Source of the DNA: Massilia kyonggiensis
Lineage (GTDB): Bacteria > Pseudomonadota > Gammaproteobacteria > Burkholderiales > Burkholderiaceae_D
Direction: 5' to 3'
DNA: 64,000 bases
Assembly: GCF_024756235.1 (NCBI RefSeq)
Contig: NZ_JANUGY010000005.1
Coordinates: forward strand, 1-64,000
Shown in pieces: positions 7,944 through 16,275 of this stretch. The first letter of the stretch is position 1, and every line of letters starts with the position of its first letter. The notes beneath the pieces were generated by a model. That model searched no databases, had not been told where the DNA came from, and was given only the letters and a program-made list of their open reading frames with translations. The position numbers and the translations under genes were made by a program.

Positions 7944-10115
7944 TCAGGCCGCCTGCGGCTGCGCGATGAGGTCGAACAGCCGCTCCAGCGGCACTGGCCG
8001 GCCCGGCAGCCAGCCCTGCACGAGGGGACAGCCGAACTGGCGCAGGTAGCCCAGCTGCGCGTCGGTCTCGACGCCTTCCGCGACCACCGTCAGCTTCATG
8101 TGCCGGCCGAGGTCGAGGAGCGAGCGCACGATGGCGCAATCATTCCGGTCGTACGGCACGCCCGCCATGAACAGCCGGTCGATCTTGAGCGAGCCGATCG
8201 GCAGGTTCTTCAGCAGCGACAGCGACGAATAGCCCATGCCGAAGTCGTCCAGGCCGATGCCGAAGCCGCGCCGGCGCAGTTCGCGCATGATGGCGATCGC
8301 CTTGTCCGCATGCTTCATCACGACGCCTTCCGTCAGTTCGAGGCAGATGCCGCGCGGATCGACGCCGGCGGCCGCCACCACGGCCGTCAGCCGGTCCGGC
8401 AGTTCGGCGTCGATGAATTCCGGCGCCGCCATGTTGACGTGCACGCGCACGCGATCCAGCCCGGCCGCGCGCAGGCGGGCGAGGTCGAGGCAGGCCTGGC
8501 GCACGACCCAGCGGCCGATGTCGACGATCAGGCGGCTCTGTTCCGCCAGCGGAATGAACACGTTCGGCGGAACGATCTCGCCGTTCGGCCGGCGCCAGCG
8601 GATCAGCGCCTCGACGGCCTCGATATCCATGTCGCCGCTGGTGCGGATCGGCTGGTATTCGAGGAAGAATTCGCCGCGCCGGATCGCGCCGTGCAGGTCG
8701 GTCAGGAGGCCGATGCGGTGGCCCGCGTCGGCCGGCGCGCCGTCGCCGCAGAAGCGGCTGGCCAGGTTGCGGCCGTTTCTCTTGCTGGCGTACATGGCGG
8801 CATCGGCCGCGTGCAGCAGCTCGCGCGTGCAGCCGCCGTGGTCGGGATACGTGCTGATGCCGATGCTGGCCGACACCGCGAGCCGGTGCTCGCCGTAGAC
8901 GAAGCGGCGCCGCGCGGCGTCCAGCACGGACTCGGCCACGCGTTCCAGTTCGTCCGGCGTCGCGCCGGGCGCCGACAGCAGCGCGAACTCGTCGCCGCCC
9001 AGGCGGCCGATGCGCCAGCCGGGCGGCGCCAGCGCGCGCAGCCGTCCCGCGAACGCCGTCAGCACGACGTTGCCGGCGTCGTGGCCGAACGCGTCGTTGA
9101 TGGGCTTGAACTGGTCGAGGTCGACGAACAGCACGCCGAACGTCTGCCCCGTGCGCGCGTCGCGGCACTGGCGGTCGAGCTGGTCGTAGAAATGGGCGCG
9201 GTTCGCCAGGCCCGTCATCTCGTCCGTCTGCGCGCGCACGCGGATGCGTTCCTGCTGCGTCATGCGCTCGACGGCCTGGGCGATCATCGCGGAGATCGAT
9301 TTCGCCAGGCCCGGCAGCTGGGCGTCCGGCTGGCGCTGCTGCACGCTGAAGAATTCCAGCACGCCGGGCCGCATCAGGCACGCGTCCGACGCGACGAACG
9401 TCACGGGGAAGAAGTACGCCGACTGCAGGCCGCACGCGCGCGCTGCATCCGCCCGCAACAGGTCGGCCGTGCCGCTCGCATCCTCGATCCAGCGGGCCTC
9501 GCCGCTGTCCCAGACGGTGCCGATCAGGCCTTCGCCGGGCGCCATCGCCAGGTGCGCGCTCGCGGCCCGGAACGGCGCCAGCGCCTGCCGCGGCGCCTGC
9601 CACGCGTAACGGCAGCGCAGCGTGCCGGCGCGGTCGTCGAGCGCCCAGAACGCGCCCCATTCCCAGCCCAGTTCCTCGCACACGAGTTGCAGGATGCCGG
9701 TGACGGCGTCGTCGATGCTGTCGGTGCCGACGAGGTATTGCGTGAGCGCGAAGTTGAACCGCTCGCGCGCGGCAGCCTGCCTGGCGGCGGTCACATCGAC
9801 GAGGATGCCGCCGGCGGACGTGCCGATCTGCTGCAGGCGCAGCCAGCGCAGGCCCTGGCCGTCGGTGCGCACGCGGAATTCGCATTCGGCGTCCGTGCCG
9901 CCCGCCTTGATGCGGTCGAGGGCGGCGTGCACGAGGTGCCGGTCTTCCGGTTCGATGAGCGCGAGGCAATCGGGATGGCGGCCGGTGCCGAAGAAGGATG
10001 CGGCCACGGCCGACAGCGCGATGGTGCCGTCGGCGCGGTCGAGCCACCAGCGGCCGAGTCCGGCCAGGCGGTCGCCCGCATCGTCATGGAAGGGAAAGAT
10101 GTCGATGTTCTGCAT
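7944..10115 (-). CDS. PAS-GAF-GGDEF-EAL cyclic-di-GMP protein
   Basis: A 723-aa signalling protein with no membrane segment. Order: a degenerate PAS-like domain (about 15-110), a GAF-like domain (about 120-285), a GGDEF domain (about 290-450; the motif is intact at 373-377) and an EAL domain (about 475-715). The EAL active site looks complete: EAL at 502-504, [31 protein letters not shown] and AEGVET. The usual RxxD inhibitory site five residues before GGDEF is absent (PPGW instead). It could therefore both make and break cyclic-di-GMP under control of a cytosolic signal sensed by GAF. It stands between pilD and the rest of the accessory block; cyclic-di-GMP often controls type IV pili, so a link is possible. 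Confidence 0.9.
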   Translation of the reverse strand: MQNIDIFPFHDDAGDRLAGLGRWWLDRADGTIALSAVAASFFGTGRHPDCLALIEPEDRHLVHAALDRIKAGGTDAECEFRVRTDGQGLRWLRLQQIGTSAGGILVDVTAARQAAARERFNFALTQYLVGTDSIDDAVTGILQLVCEELGWEWGAFWALDDRAGTLRCRYAWQAPRQALAPFRAASAHLAMAPGEGLIGTVWDSGEARWIEDASGTADLLRADAARACGLQSAYFFPVTFVASDACLMRPGVLEFFSVQQRQPDAQLPGLAKSISAMIAQAVERMTQQERIRVRAQTDEMTGLANRAHFYDQLDRQCRDARTGQTFGVLFVDLDQFKPINDAFGHDAGNVVLTAFAGRLRALAPPGWRIGRLGGDEFALLSAPGATPDELERVAESVLDAARRRFVYGEHRLAVSASIGISTYPDHGGCTRELLHAADAAMYASKRNGRNLASRFCGDGAPADAGHRIGLLTDLHGAIRRGEFFLEYQPIRTSGDMDIEAVEALIRWRRPNGEIVPPNVFIPLAEQSRLIVDIGRWVVRQACLDLARLRAAGLDRVRVHVNMAAPEFIDAELPDRLTAVVAAAGVDPRGICLELTEGVVMKHADKAIAIMRELRRRGFGIGLDDFGMGYSSLSLLKNLPIGSLKIDRLFMAGVPYDRNDCAIVRSLLDLGRHMKLTVVAEGVETDAQLGYLRQFGCPLVQGWLPGRPVPLERLFDLIAQPQAA

Positions 10116-10252
10116 GTGATGTCAGGCATGCACCAGAACCGGACGGGCGGGACGCGTTTGCACCGAAACGGGCTGGTTGCCATCGTAGTGTTGGACTAAC
10201 CCGTACAATGCAAGTTACATGCCGGTGTTCGATCCGGCCCTTTGGAGACACC

Positions 10253-10561
10253 ATGAAACGCCATCTCGTCCTTCTTCTGGCCGCATTGACGGCCGCCACC
10301 GCATTCGCCCAGACCACCGTGCCGAACCCGCTGGCGCCGGACAAGGGCACGCCAAGCGTGCCCGCGGCCAGCAAGCCGGCGCCGAAGAAGGAAGCGTCCG
10401 GCGGCGGCGCGGGCAAGGTGTGGGCGAACAGTGCCAGCAAGGTCTATCACTGCGAAGGCAGCAAGTACTACGGCAAGACGAAGAAGGGCGAGTACATGAC
10501 GGAAGCGGATGCGAAGGCCAAGGGCTATCACGGCGTGGGCGGCAAGGACTGCGCCCGATAA
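10253..10561 (+). CDS. Small secreted protein, conserved, unknown function
   Basis: A 102-aa protein with a clear signal peptide ([18 protein letters not shown], predicted cut near residue 19). A Pro/Ala/Lys-rich linker follows. The compact C-terminal domain at about 57-102 has two cysteines ([11 protein letters not shown] and GGKDC) and many Lys/Tyr residues. Such short exported domains ([23 protein letters not shown]) recur in proteobacteria without an assigned role; the two cysteines could form a disulfide. ATG 10253 follows TTTGGAGACACC. The last 34 bp overlap the end of the opposing DMT transporter gene. I cannot assign a function. Confidence 0.7.
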   Translation: MKRHLVLLLAALTAATAFAQTTVPNPLAPDKGTPSVPAASKPAPKKEASGGGAGKVWANSASKVYHCEGSKYYGKTKKGEYMTEADAKAKGYHGVGGKDCAR

Positions 10562-11421
10562 GCCGGCGGCCGCGCCGCCACGCCCACCGCGGCGAGGACG
10601 AATGCGATGCCGGCCAATTGCCGCGGTCCCACCGGCTCGTCCAGCAGGAGGGCCGCCAGCAGCAGTGCGGCCACGGGCGCCAGCGCCGTGAACAGCGCCG
10701 CTTCCGTCCCGCCGACCCGGGCCGTGCCCGCGTACCACAGCAGGAATCCGCCGACCGTCGGCAAGAGCGCGTAGTAGCCGACGGCGAGCAGCGCGGCCGG
10801 CGTCACCGCCGCCGCAGCGCCTTCGGCCAGCGCGAAGGGCAGCGACGCGGCGAGGCCGATGGCGCTCATCAGCGTCGACAGGGCGAGCGGCGAGATCGCG
10901 ATCCGCACCCGCTTGTTGAGCAGGATGAACAGGGCTTCGCACAGCACGGCGCCGAAGACGAGCGCATTGCCCGTCAACGATCCGGCGCTGCGGCCCGCCG
11001 GCTGCAGCACGAACAGGCCGATGGCCGCGAGCAGCACGGTCGCGATCAACGCGGGCCGCGGCCGCTCGCCGAGCACGAGCACCGCAACGACGGCCGACAC
11101 GACGGGCAGGGTGCCGAGGATGACCCCGGCATCGAGTGCCGACGTTGCCCGCAGCCCGGCCATCAGCAGCGTCGTGTACCCGGCCGTCCCGGCCAGCCCC
11201 TGCACGACGAGGAGGGCGGCGTCGCGCCGGCCTGGCCGCGGCAGGCGTTCGCCGGAGACGCGCAGCAGCGCGAGAAAGCAGGGCAGCGCCAGCGCGAAGC
11301 GCAGCGCGGTGGCCGTGAACGGCGGCAGGCCGGCGGCGGCGATCTTGCTGGCCACGACAGTGCTGCCGACGAGCACCATGGCCAGCGTCAGGTACACATA
11401 TCCCAGGGTTTTATCCGACAC
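10528..11421 (-). CDS. DMT/EamA-family transporter (GTG start)
   Basis: A 297-aa membrane protein with about ten hydrophobic segments in two EamA halves (about 5-135 and 150-285). It belongs to the drug/metabolite transporter superfamily, which mostly exports amino acids or metabolites; the substrate is unknown. The first codon is GTG, with GGAGAG 8 bp upstream. The N-terminus [22 protein letters not shown] is typical. The AraC-type regulator gene ends 34 bp upstream on the same strand. Regulator plus DMT exporter is a common pairing, so the AraC protein may control it. Confidence 0.85.
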   Translation of the reverse strand: MSDKTLGYVYLTLAMVLVGSTVVASKIAAAGLPPFTATALRFALALPCFLALLRVSGERLPRPGRRDAALLVVQGLAGTAGYTTLLMAGLRATSALDAGVILGTLPVVSAVVAVLVLGERPRPALIATVLLAAIGLFVLQPAGRSAGSLTGNALVFGAVLCEALFILLNKRVRIAISPLALSTLMSAIGLAASLPFALAEGAAAAVTPAALLAVGYYALLPTVGGFLLWYAGTARVGGTEAALFTALAPVAALLLAALLLDEPVGPRQLAGIAFVLAAVGVAARPPAYRAQSLPPTP

Positions 11422-11455
11422 AACGCTCTCCTCGTCATCGACACGGGAACGCAGG

Positions 11456-12292
11456 TTAGTCGTCGTGCGGGCGCCCGTATTGAACGAAATTGCAGGCGTA
11501 TGCGCCGGGCGTGATGCCGTAGGTGCGGATGAAGAGGCGCGTCATGTGGCTCTGGTCGGCGAAGCCGCTGGCGGCGGCCGCGTCCGCCAGCGTAGATCCG
11601 CGCGCCAGCAGGGCACGGGCCGCGTCGATGCGGCGCTGGATCAGGTAGGCGTGCGGCGTCAGCCCCGTCGCCCGCGCGAACTGCCGCACGAGCTGAAACC
11701 GGCTGAGCCCGCTGACGGCCGCGAGGTCGGCGAGACTGGGTGCGGCGGCCGGCGCGTCGTCGATCATCGCCCGTGCCCGCGCGATCGCGGCCGTCGCCGA
11801 TGTGGCGCCGGCGCGCGGCGCATCACTCTGCAGGCCTTGCAGCAATTCGAGGAGCAGTTGTTCGCGCAGCAGGTCGGTCGCGTCGCCCGTGACGGCCGCG
11901 TACAGCCGCCGGAAACAGTCGGCCAGCGCCGCATGGTGGGCGACGGGTTGATGAAACGTGTAGTCGCGGCGGGCGCCTTCGCTCAGGTCGGCCGCGACGG
12001 CACCGGCGAGATCCGGCGGCAGGTACAGCATGCGCCACGCGCGGGGCGCACCGCCGAGCGGGGCGCCGTCGTGCACTTCGCCCGGATTCACCGTGATGAC
12101 GTCGCCGGCCAGCGCCTCCACCTGGCCGCGCTCGCTGCTCGACGTCTGGCCGCCGGCCAGCATGAGCCCGACGCCGTACTGCTCATGGCTGTGGCGTGCG
12201 AAGACGTGGTCGCTGCGTGCTTCCACGGCCTGCACCCCCGGCACTGCGGCACGGACGATCCTGAAATCGGCGCTCTTCCTGGACTTGGGCAT
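11456..12292 (-). CDS. AraC-family transcriptional regulator
   Basis: A 278-aa regulator. Residues 10-110 form a cupin-type sensing domain (HVFARHSHEQYGVGLMLAGG, then VNPGEVHDGAPL). Residues about 175-275 carry two helix-turn-helix units (LADLAAVSGLSRFQLVRQFA and LADAAAASGFADQSHMTRLF, with a YGITPGAY end). This is the AraC subclass with an N-terminal ligand domain. The open frame continues upstream, but those extra 62 codons lie over the 3' part of the broken SGNH hydrolase gene. ATG 12292 is the natural start, 4 bp after the original stop of that gene. The likely target is the DMT transporter 34 bp downstream. Confidence 0.87.
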   Translation of the reverse strand: MPKSRKSADFRIVRAAVPGVQAVEARSDHVFARHSHEQYGVGLMLAGGQTSSSERGQVEALAGDVITVNPGEVHDGAPLGGAPRAWRMLYLPPDLAGAVAADLSEGARRDYTFHQPVAHHAALADCFRRLYAAVTGDATDLLREQLLLELLQGLQSDAPRAGATSATAAIARARAMIDDAPAAAPSLADLAAVSGLSRFQLVRQFARATGLTPHAYLIQRRIDAARALLARGSTLADAAAASGFADQSHMTRLFIRTYGITPGAYACNFVQYGRPHDD

Positions 12293-12296
12293 GCGC

Positions 12297-13475
12297 TCAG
12301 TGTACCAGCGGCGCGATGCTGACCGCCTCCGCCATCGCGCGGTAGCCCGCATCGCCCGGATGCAGGTGATCGCCCGAATCGAAGCCGGCCCGCAGGCGGC
12401 CCGGCCGGGCGGGGTCGCGCAGGACGGCGTCGAAGTCGACGACGGCATCGAACACGCCGGACGTGCGGATTCAGTCATTGAATTGCCGGCGCAGGCGTTC
12501 CTTGGCGGGACTGTAGTGGCCGGCGTACGGCGTGCCGGCCAGCGCGCCTTCGAACGGCGGCAATGTCCCCGCCGTCACGCGCACGCCCCGGACGTGGCTT
12601 GCCGCGACCAGTTGCCGGTATGCGGCCGTGAGCTCGTCCAGCGTGGCGGGGCGCTCGCCCGGCGCGAACGGGCTGCCGGGCCAGCCGATGTCGTTAATGC
12701 CGAGCAGCACGATGACGTCCGACACGCCGGGCTGGCTCAACACGTCCTGCTCGAGGCGGGCGAGGGCGCTCACGCCCATGCCGTCGCGCGCCAGCCGTCC
12801 GCCCGAGATGCCGGCATTGGCGACGGCGATGCCGTGCGGCGCCAGCCTCTCCGCGAGGATGTCCGGCCAGCGGCGGCCGGCATCGGGCGTCGAACCGTTG
12901 CCGTCCGTGATCGAATCGCCGAGCGCGACGACGGTGCGGACGGGTTGCGCCGACTCGACCAGGACGGCGCTCAGGAACAGGCGGCCGCCGACATGCGCGC
13001 CGTCGATGTGCATGGTCTGCTGCGCGCCCCAGTGGAAACTGGTGACGTTGGTCGGCGCGGGCAGTTGCGTCGTCACGGCCAGCCGGGACAGCGGCCGCAC
13101 GGGAAGGGCGACCGGATCGCTCGTCACCGTGGCGCCCGGCAGGATGGCGGCGCCGGCCTGTCCGGAAAACGTCAGCGCCCGGGCCGCATGCGGATCGCCG
13201 GCCGGGCCGACGCGCACGGCGCCGAGCCTGACGGGTTCGCGACCATGGCGGTTCGAGAACACGAGCCGGATGCGCTGCCCGCCCGCGCTCAGGCGGACGG
13301 TCTCGCGCAGGGTCGCGTTGTCGAGCCTGGCGGGGACGTTCATCGGCAACGCGAACGTGGCGTCCCAGGCGGGTTGCGGGGCCGCGTACCAGGACGTGGT
13401 CCAGTGACCCTCTGCCAGCGCGTCGTGTGCGGCAAGCAGCAGGGAGAAGGTGAGAGCGGGAATCGATTTGAACAT
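12297..13475 (-). pseudogene. SGNH/GDSL hydrolase interrupted by an in-frame TGA
   Basis: An exported SGNH hydrolase: signal peptide MFKSIPALTFSLLLAAHDALA, then an N-terminal beta domain, then the GDS block (VVALGDSITDG) and LLGINDIG. Translation stops at TGA 12471-12473 after 334 codons. In the same frame, with no shift, the code goes on for 57 more residues (IRTSGVFDAVVDFDAVLRDP, then SGDHLHPGDAGYRAM) to TGA 12297-12299. The lost part contains the catalytic Asp and His of the DxxH block. Relatives have Trp where the stop sits, so TGG to TGA is the likely change. The product is probably inactive unless the stop is read through or is a sequencing error. It is divergent from a LysR gene. Confidence 0.85.
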
Positions 13476-13568
13476 GGAGCCTCCTTGATTGAGGGCTCCA
13501 CGTTAGGTCATTCTGAAGCGGCGATGAAGATGGTAGGATCGCAGGTCACTCATTCCAATATCGAATAG

Positions 13569-14477
13569 ATGGATACGCTCCACGCGATGCGCGTCTTCGT
13601 ACGCACCCTCGAGCTAGGCAGCCTGTCCGCGGCGGCCCGGGAATTCGGCACGACGCAGCCCACCGTCAGCAAATGGCTGGCCCAACTGGAGCGGCAACTG
13701 CGCGTGCGGCTCGTCGAACGCAGCACGCGCGGCCTGTCGCCGACGGAGCAGGGCCAGCGCTTTTACGCCGACGCCAAGCGCATCGTCGAGCAGTTCGATA
13801 CGGCCGTGGGCGACGTGCAGGGCATGACGGGGCAGGCGGCGGGACTGCTGCGCATCAACGCGCCAGTGGCGCTGGGCCAGTTCCGCATCAACGCGATGGT
13901 CCAGCGCTTCATGGCCGATTACCCCGCCATCGACGTCGAACTGATTCTCAACGACCGCTTCGTCGATCTCGTCGAGGAAGGCGTCGACGTCGCGTTCCGG
14001 CTGGGCGGCACGTTGCCGCTAGACGCCATCGGCCGGCATCTGGCGACCGTGCCGCGCTTCCTGGTGGCGGCGCCAAGGTATCTCGCGCGGCGGGGCGTGC
14101 CTGGCGTGCCGGCCGACCTGGCGGCGCACGACATCGTCCGCTTCGCCTGGACGCCGGGCAATACAGTGGAATTGTTCCGTGGCGACGAGGAGGCACGTGT
14201 GCCGACATCGAGCCGCTTCCGCGTGAACAATGCGTTGGCGATCCGGGAGGCGCTGGTGCTGGGCAGCGGGATCGGCGTGTGTCCGGACTGGCTCGTCCGG
14301 GATCTGCTGGACAGCGGGGAACTGGTGCGGGTGCTGGACGGGTGGGCCGCGCGGCCGCAGGCGTTAACCCTGCTGTATCCGTCGCGGCAGTTTCAGCCGC
14401 TGCGGACGCGGCTGTTCATCGATTTCGTGGTGGGGCAATTCGCGGCGCTGGCCGGATTCGATCGCGTTCAGGAGTGA
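13569..14477 (+). CDS. LysR-family transcriptional regulator
   Basis: A 302-aa LysR regulator. Residues 1-60 hold the winged helix (MRVFVRTLELGSLSAAAREF, then TTQPTVSKWLAQLE). Residues 90-295 hold the type 2 periplasmic-binding fold for the inducer (LLRINAPVALGQFRI and VDVAFRLG are typical of the CrgA/DmlR-like group). It is divergent from the broken SGNH hydrolase gene across a 93-bp gap, an arrangement in which LysR proteins usually control the neighbour. If so, its target has lost function. Its last 10 bp overlap the end of a zinc ribbon gene on the other strand. Confidence 0.88.
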   Translation: MDTLHAMRVFVRTLELGSLSAAAREFGTTQPTVSKWLAQLERQLRVRLVERSTRGLSPTEQGQRFYADAKRIVEQFDTAVGDVQGMTGQAAGLLRINAPVALGQFRINAMVQRFMADYPAIDVELILNDRFVDLVEEGVDVAFRLGGTLPLDAIGRHLATVPRFLVAAPRYLARRGVPGVPADLAAHDIVRFAWTPGNTVELFRGDEEARVPTSSRFRVNNALAIREALVLGSGIGVCPDWLVRDLLDSGELVRVLDGWAARPQALTLLYPSRQFQPLRTRLFIDFVVGQFAALAGFDRVQE

Positions 14478-14677
14478 AGCGCGCTGTTCGGCTCGACGCG
14501 CGGTTGCCGGGTCGGACGGGCGGGTTTCCTGGCGAACTTCCTGAACTTGGGGAACACGAGGGAACGCTCACCGCAGTCGCTGCACAGGATGTGCTCGCTG
14601 CTCCACAGGATACGCATGAGGGGCGTACGCGGAATCCGGCGTACGTAAGATGAACCGCAATCGGGGCAAGAGGCCAT
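14468..14677 (-). CDS. Small zinc-ribbon protein
   Basis: A 69-aa protein with two CxxC pairs (ASCPDCGSSYVRR and HILCSDCGERSL) and a basic C-terminus. This is a zinc ribbon like many short uncharacterised proteins of Oxalobacteraceae. An upstream ATG (14710) would add 11 residues; the ATG at 14677 begins directly before the first cysteine pair and fits similar proteins better. A nucleic-acid or protein-binding role is plausible but unproven. It converges on the LysR gene with a 10-bp overlap. Confidence 0.6.
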   Translation of the reverse strand: MASCPDCGSSYVRRIPRTPLMRILWSSEHILCSDCGERSLVFPKFRKFARKPARPTRQPRVEPNSALHS

Positions 14678-14710
14678 GAAGAATACCGGTAAGTGTTGAA
14701 GAATCATCAA

Positions 14711-15027
14711 CGAAAATACCAGTCATGGCTGAGTTGTACGGTGCGGTAGCGCACACATCCGCGCTTATGCATGGTGCGTTAGGCAGATCACGGTCAGCCA
14801 TCGTTGCGCTTGCTACTCTGCAAACATGGCAGTCCCCGTCTCCAATCGAAAACTCTATGCGATGAAACGCATGTCGCTCGCGCTGCAGCGCGCGGCGGCG
14901 GCGCGGCCGCTTGGCCCGGCCACGGACCGGGCATTGCGCTGGGCGGCGGTGTGGGGCGTGGTGGCCGGCATCCGGACGCCGCGCACGCGGATCCGCCTGC
15001 GGCGCACGACGCTCGGCGGGAATGCGA
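14711..15027. other. Intergenic stretch between zinc-ribbon gene and pilC
   Basis: About 317 bp without a confident gene. The left part should hold the promoter of the zinc-ribbon gene. The right part contains a short plus-strand frame (14826-15050) described separately. No terminator with a T-run, repeat or RNA gene was seen. Confidence 0.4.
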
Positions 15028-15050
15028 TCAGACCACCGACCCCAGCTTGA
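14826..15050 (+). CDS. Possible small Trp/Arg-rich protein
   Basis: A 74-codon frame rich in Arg and Ala with a short hydrophobic centre (ALRWAAVWGVVAG). It overlaps the opposing pilC stop by 23 bp. No family is recognised and no strong ribosome site is seen. It could be a real small membrane-associated protein or chance coding in GC-rich DNA. Confidence 0.25.
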   Translation: MAVPVSNRKLYAMKRMSLALQRAAAARPLGPATDRALRWAAVWGVVAGIRTPRTRIRLRRTTLGGNAIRPPTPA

Positions 15051-16266
15051 AGATCGGCAGATACATGGCCACGACGAGGCCACCGATCAGCACGCCCAAC
15101 ACGACCATGATCATGGGCTCCATCAACGACGACAGCGCCTTGACCGCTTCGTCCACTTCTTCCTCGTAGAAGTCGGCCACCTTGCCCAGCATGCCGTCCA
15201 GCGCGCCCGATTCCTCGCCGATGGCGACCATTTGCGTGACCATGTTCGGGAAGACATTGGCGTTTTGCATCGCGACGGTCAGGCTCGTGCCCGTGCTGAC
15301 TTCGGTCTGGATCTTTTTCGTCGCGTCGAGATAGACGTTATTGCCCGAGGCGCCGCCCACGGAGTCCAGCGCTTCCACGAGCGGCACGCCGGCCGCGAAC
15401 ATCGTCGACAGCGTGCGGGTCCAGCGGGCGATCGTCGCCTTGCGGATGACTTCGCCGAACACGGGAATGCGGAGCAGCACGCGGTCCATGACCTGCTGCA
15501 TCTTCAGCGACCGGCGCCAGGACTGGAAGAAGAAGTACAAGGCGGCGAAGATCGAGCCGAAGATGATGTACCACCATTGCACGACGAAATCGGAGATGCC
15601 CATCACGATCAGGGTCGGGGCCGGCAGGTTCGCGCCGAAGCTGGAGAACACGGACTTGAACGCGGGCACCACCCAGATCATGATCACGGCCGTGACGACG
15701 AAGGCGATGGCGATGATCGCGCACGGGTACATCAGCGCACCCTTGATCTTGCTCTTCAGCGCCAGCGTCTTTTCCTTGTAGATCGCCAGGCGTGTCAACA
15801 AGTCTTCGAGGATACCGGCCTGCTCGCCGGCACCGACGAGGTTGCAGAACAGCGGGTCGAAGTACAGCGGATATTTGCGGAACGCGTTGTTCAGGCTCGT
15901 GCCCGTCTCGATGTCGGCGCGCAGGTCCATGATCAGCTTGGACATCGACGGATTCGCATGCCCCTTGCCGACGATGTCGAACGATTGCAGCAACGGCACG
16001 CCGGCCTTCATCATCGTGGCCAGCTGGCGCGTGAACAGCGTGAGGTCCTTGTCCTGGATCTTCTTGCCGCTGCGGTACACCTTCTTCTTGACCTTGGTGA
16101 CCATGATGCCCTGGCGGCGCAGGGTCACGTTCACGATGGTCTCGCCGCCGGCGCGCATTTCGCCGCGCACGGTCTTGCCCGTCTTGTCCTTGCCTTCCCA
16201 GGCGAAGATGTGTTCCTTCACCTGCGCGCTGGGCGCGCGGCGTGCCGGGGCGGATGTCGTTGCCAT
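15028..16266 (-). CDS. pilC: PilC, type IV pilus inner membrane platform protein
   Basis: A 412-aa T2SF-family protein that forms the membrane platform for pilin assembly and disassembly. It has two T2SF repeats (about 75-195 and 275-400) with membrane segments near 180-200, 225-250 and the C-terminus. Typical blocks include FTRQLATMMKAGVPLLQSFD, GTSLNNAFRKYP and the mirrored WTRTLSTMFAAGVPLVEALD. It starts 9 bp after pilB and is co-transcribed with it. pilD, normally next, is missing here and lies about 7 kb away behind the accessory block. Confidence 0.94.
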   Translation of the reverse strand: MATTSAPARRAPSAQVKEHIFAWEGKDKTGKTVRGEMRAGGETIVNVTLRRQGIMVTKVKKKVYRSGKKIQDKDLTLFTRQLATMMKAGVPLLQSFDIVGKGHANPSMSKLIMDLRADIETGTSLNNAFRKYPLYFDPLFCNLVGAGEQAGILEDLLTRLAIYKEKTLALKSKIKGALMYPCAIIAIAFVVTAVIMIWVVPAFKSVFSSFGANLPAPTLIVMGISDFVVQWWYIIFGSIFAALYFFFQSWRRSLKMQQVMDRVLLRIPVFGEVIRKATIARWTRTLSTMFAAGVPLVEALDSVGGASGNNVYLDATKKIQTEVSTGTSLTVAMQNANVFPNMVTQMVAIGEESGALDGMLGKVADFYEEEVDEAVKALSSLMEPMIMVVLGVLIGGLVVAMYLPIFKLGSVV

Positions 16267-16275
16267 GGTGGGTCC

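Noticed and set aside
12471..12473. TGA in the SGNH hydrolase as a selenocysteine codon
   Set aside because: The position is Trp in relatives, there is no evident SECIS hairpin after it, and the family does not use selenocysteine.
14766..14772. TATGCAT in the gap before the zinc-ribbon gene as another element copy
   Set aside because: The GTATTTGCC block and A/T-rich part are missing at the required spacing.
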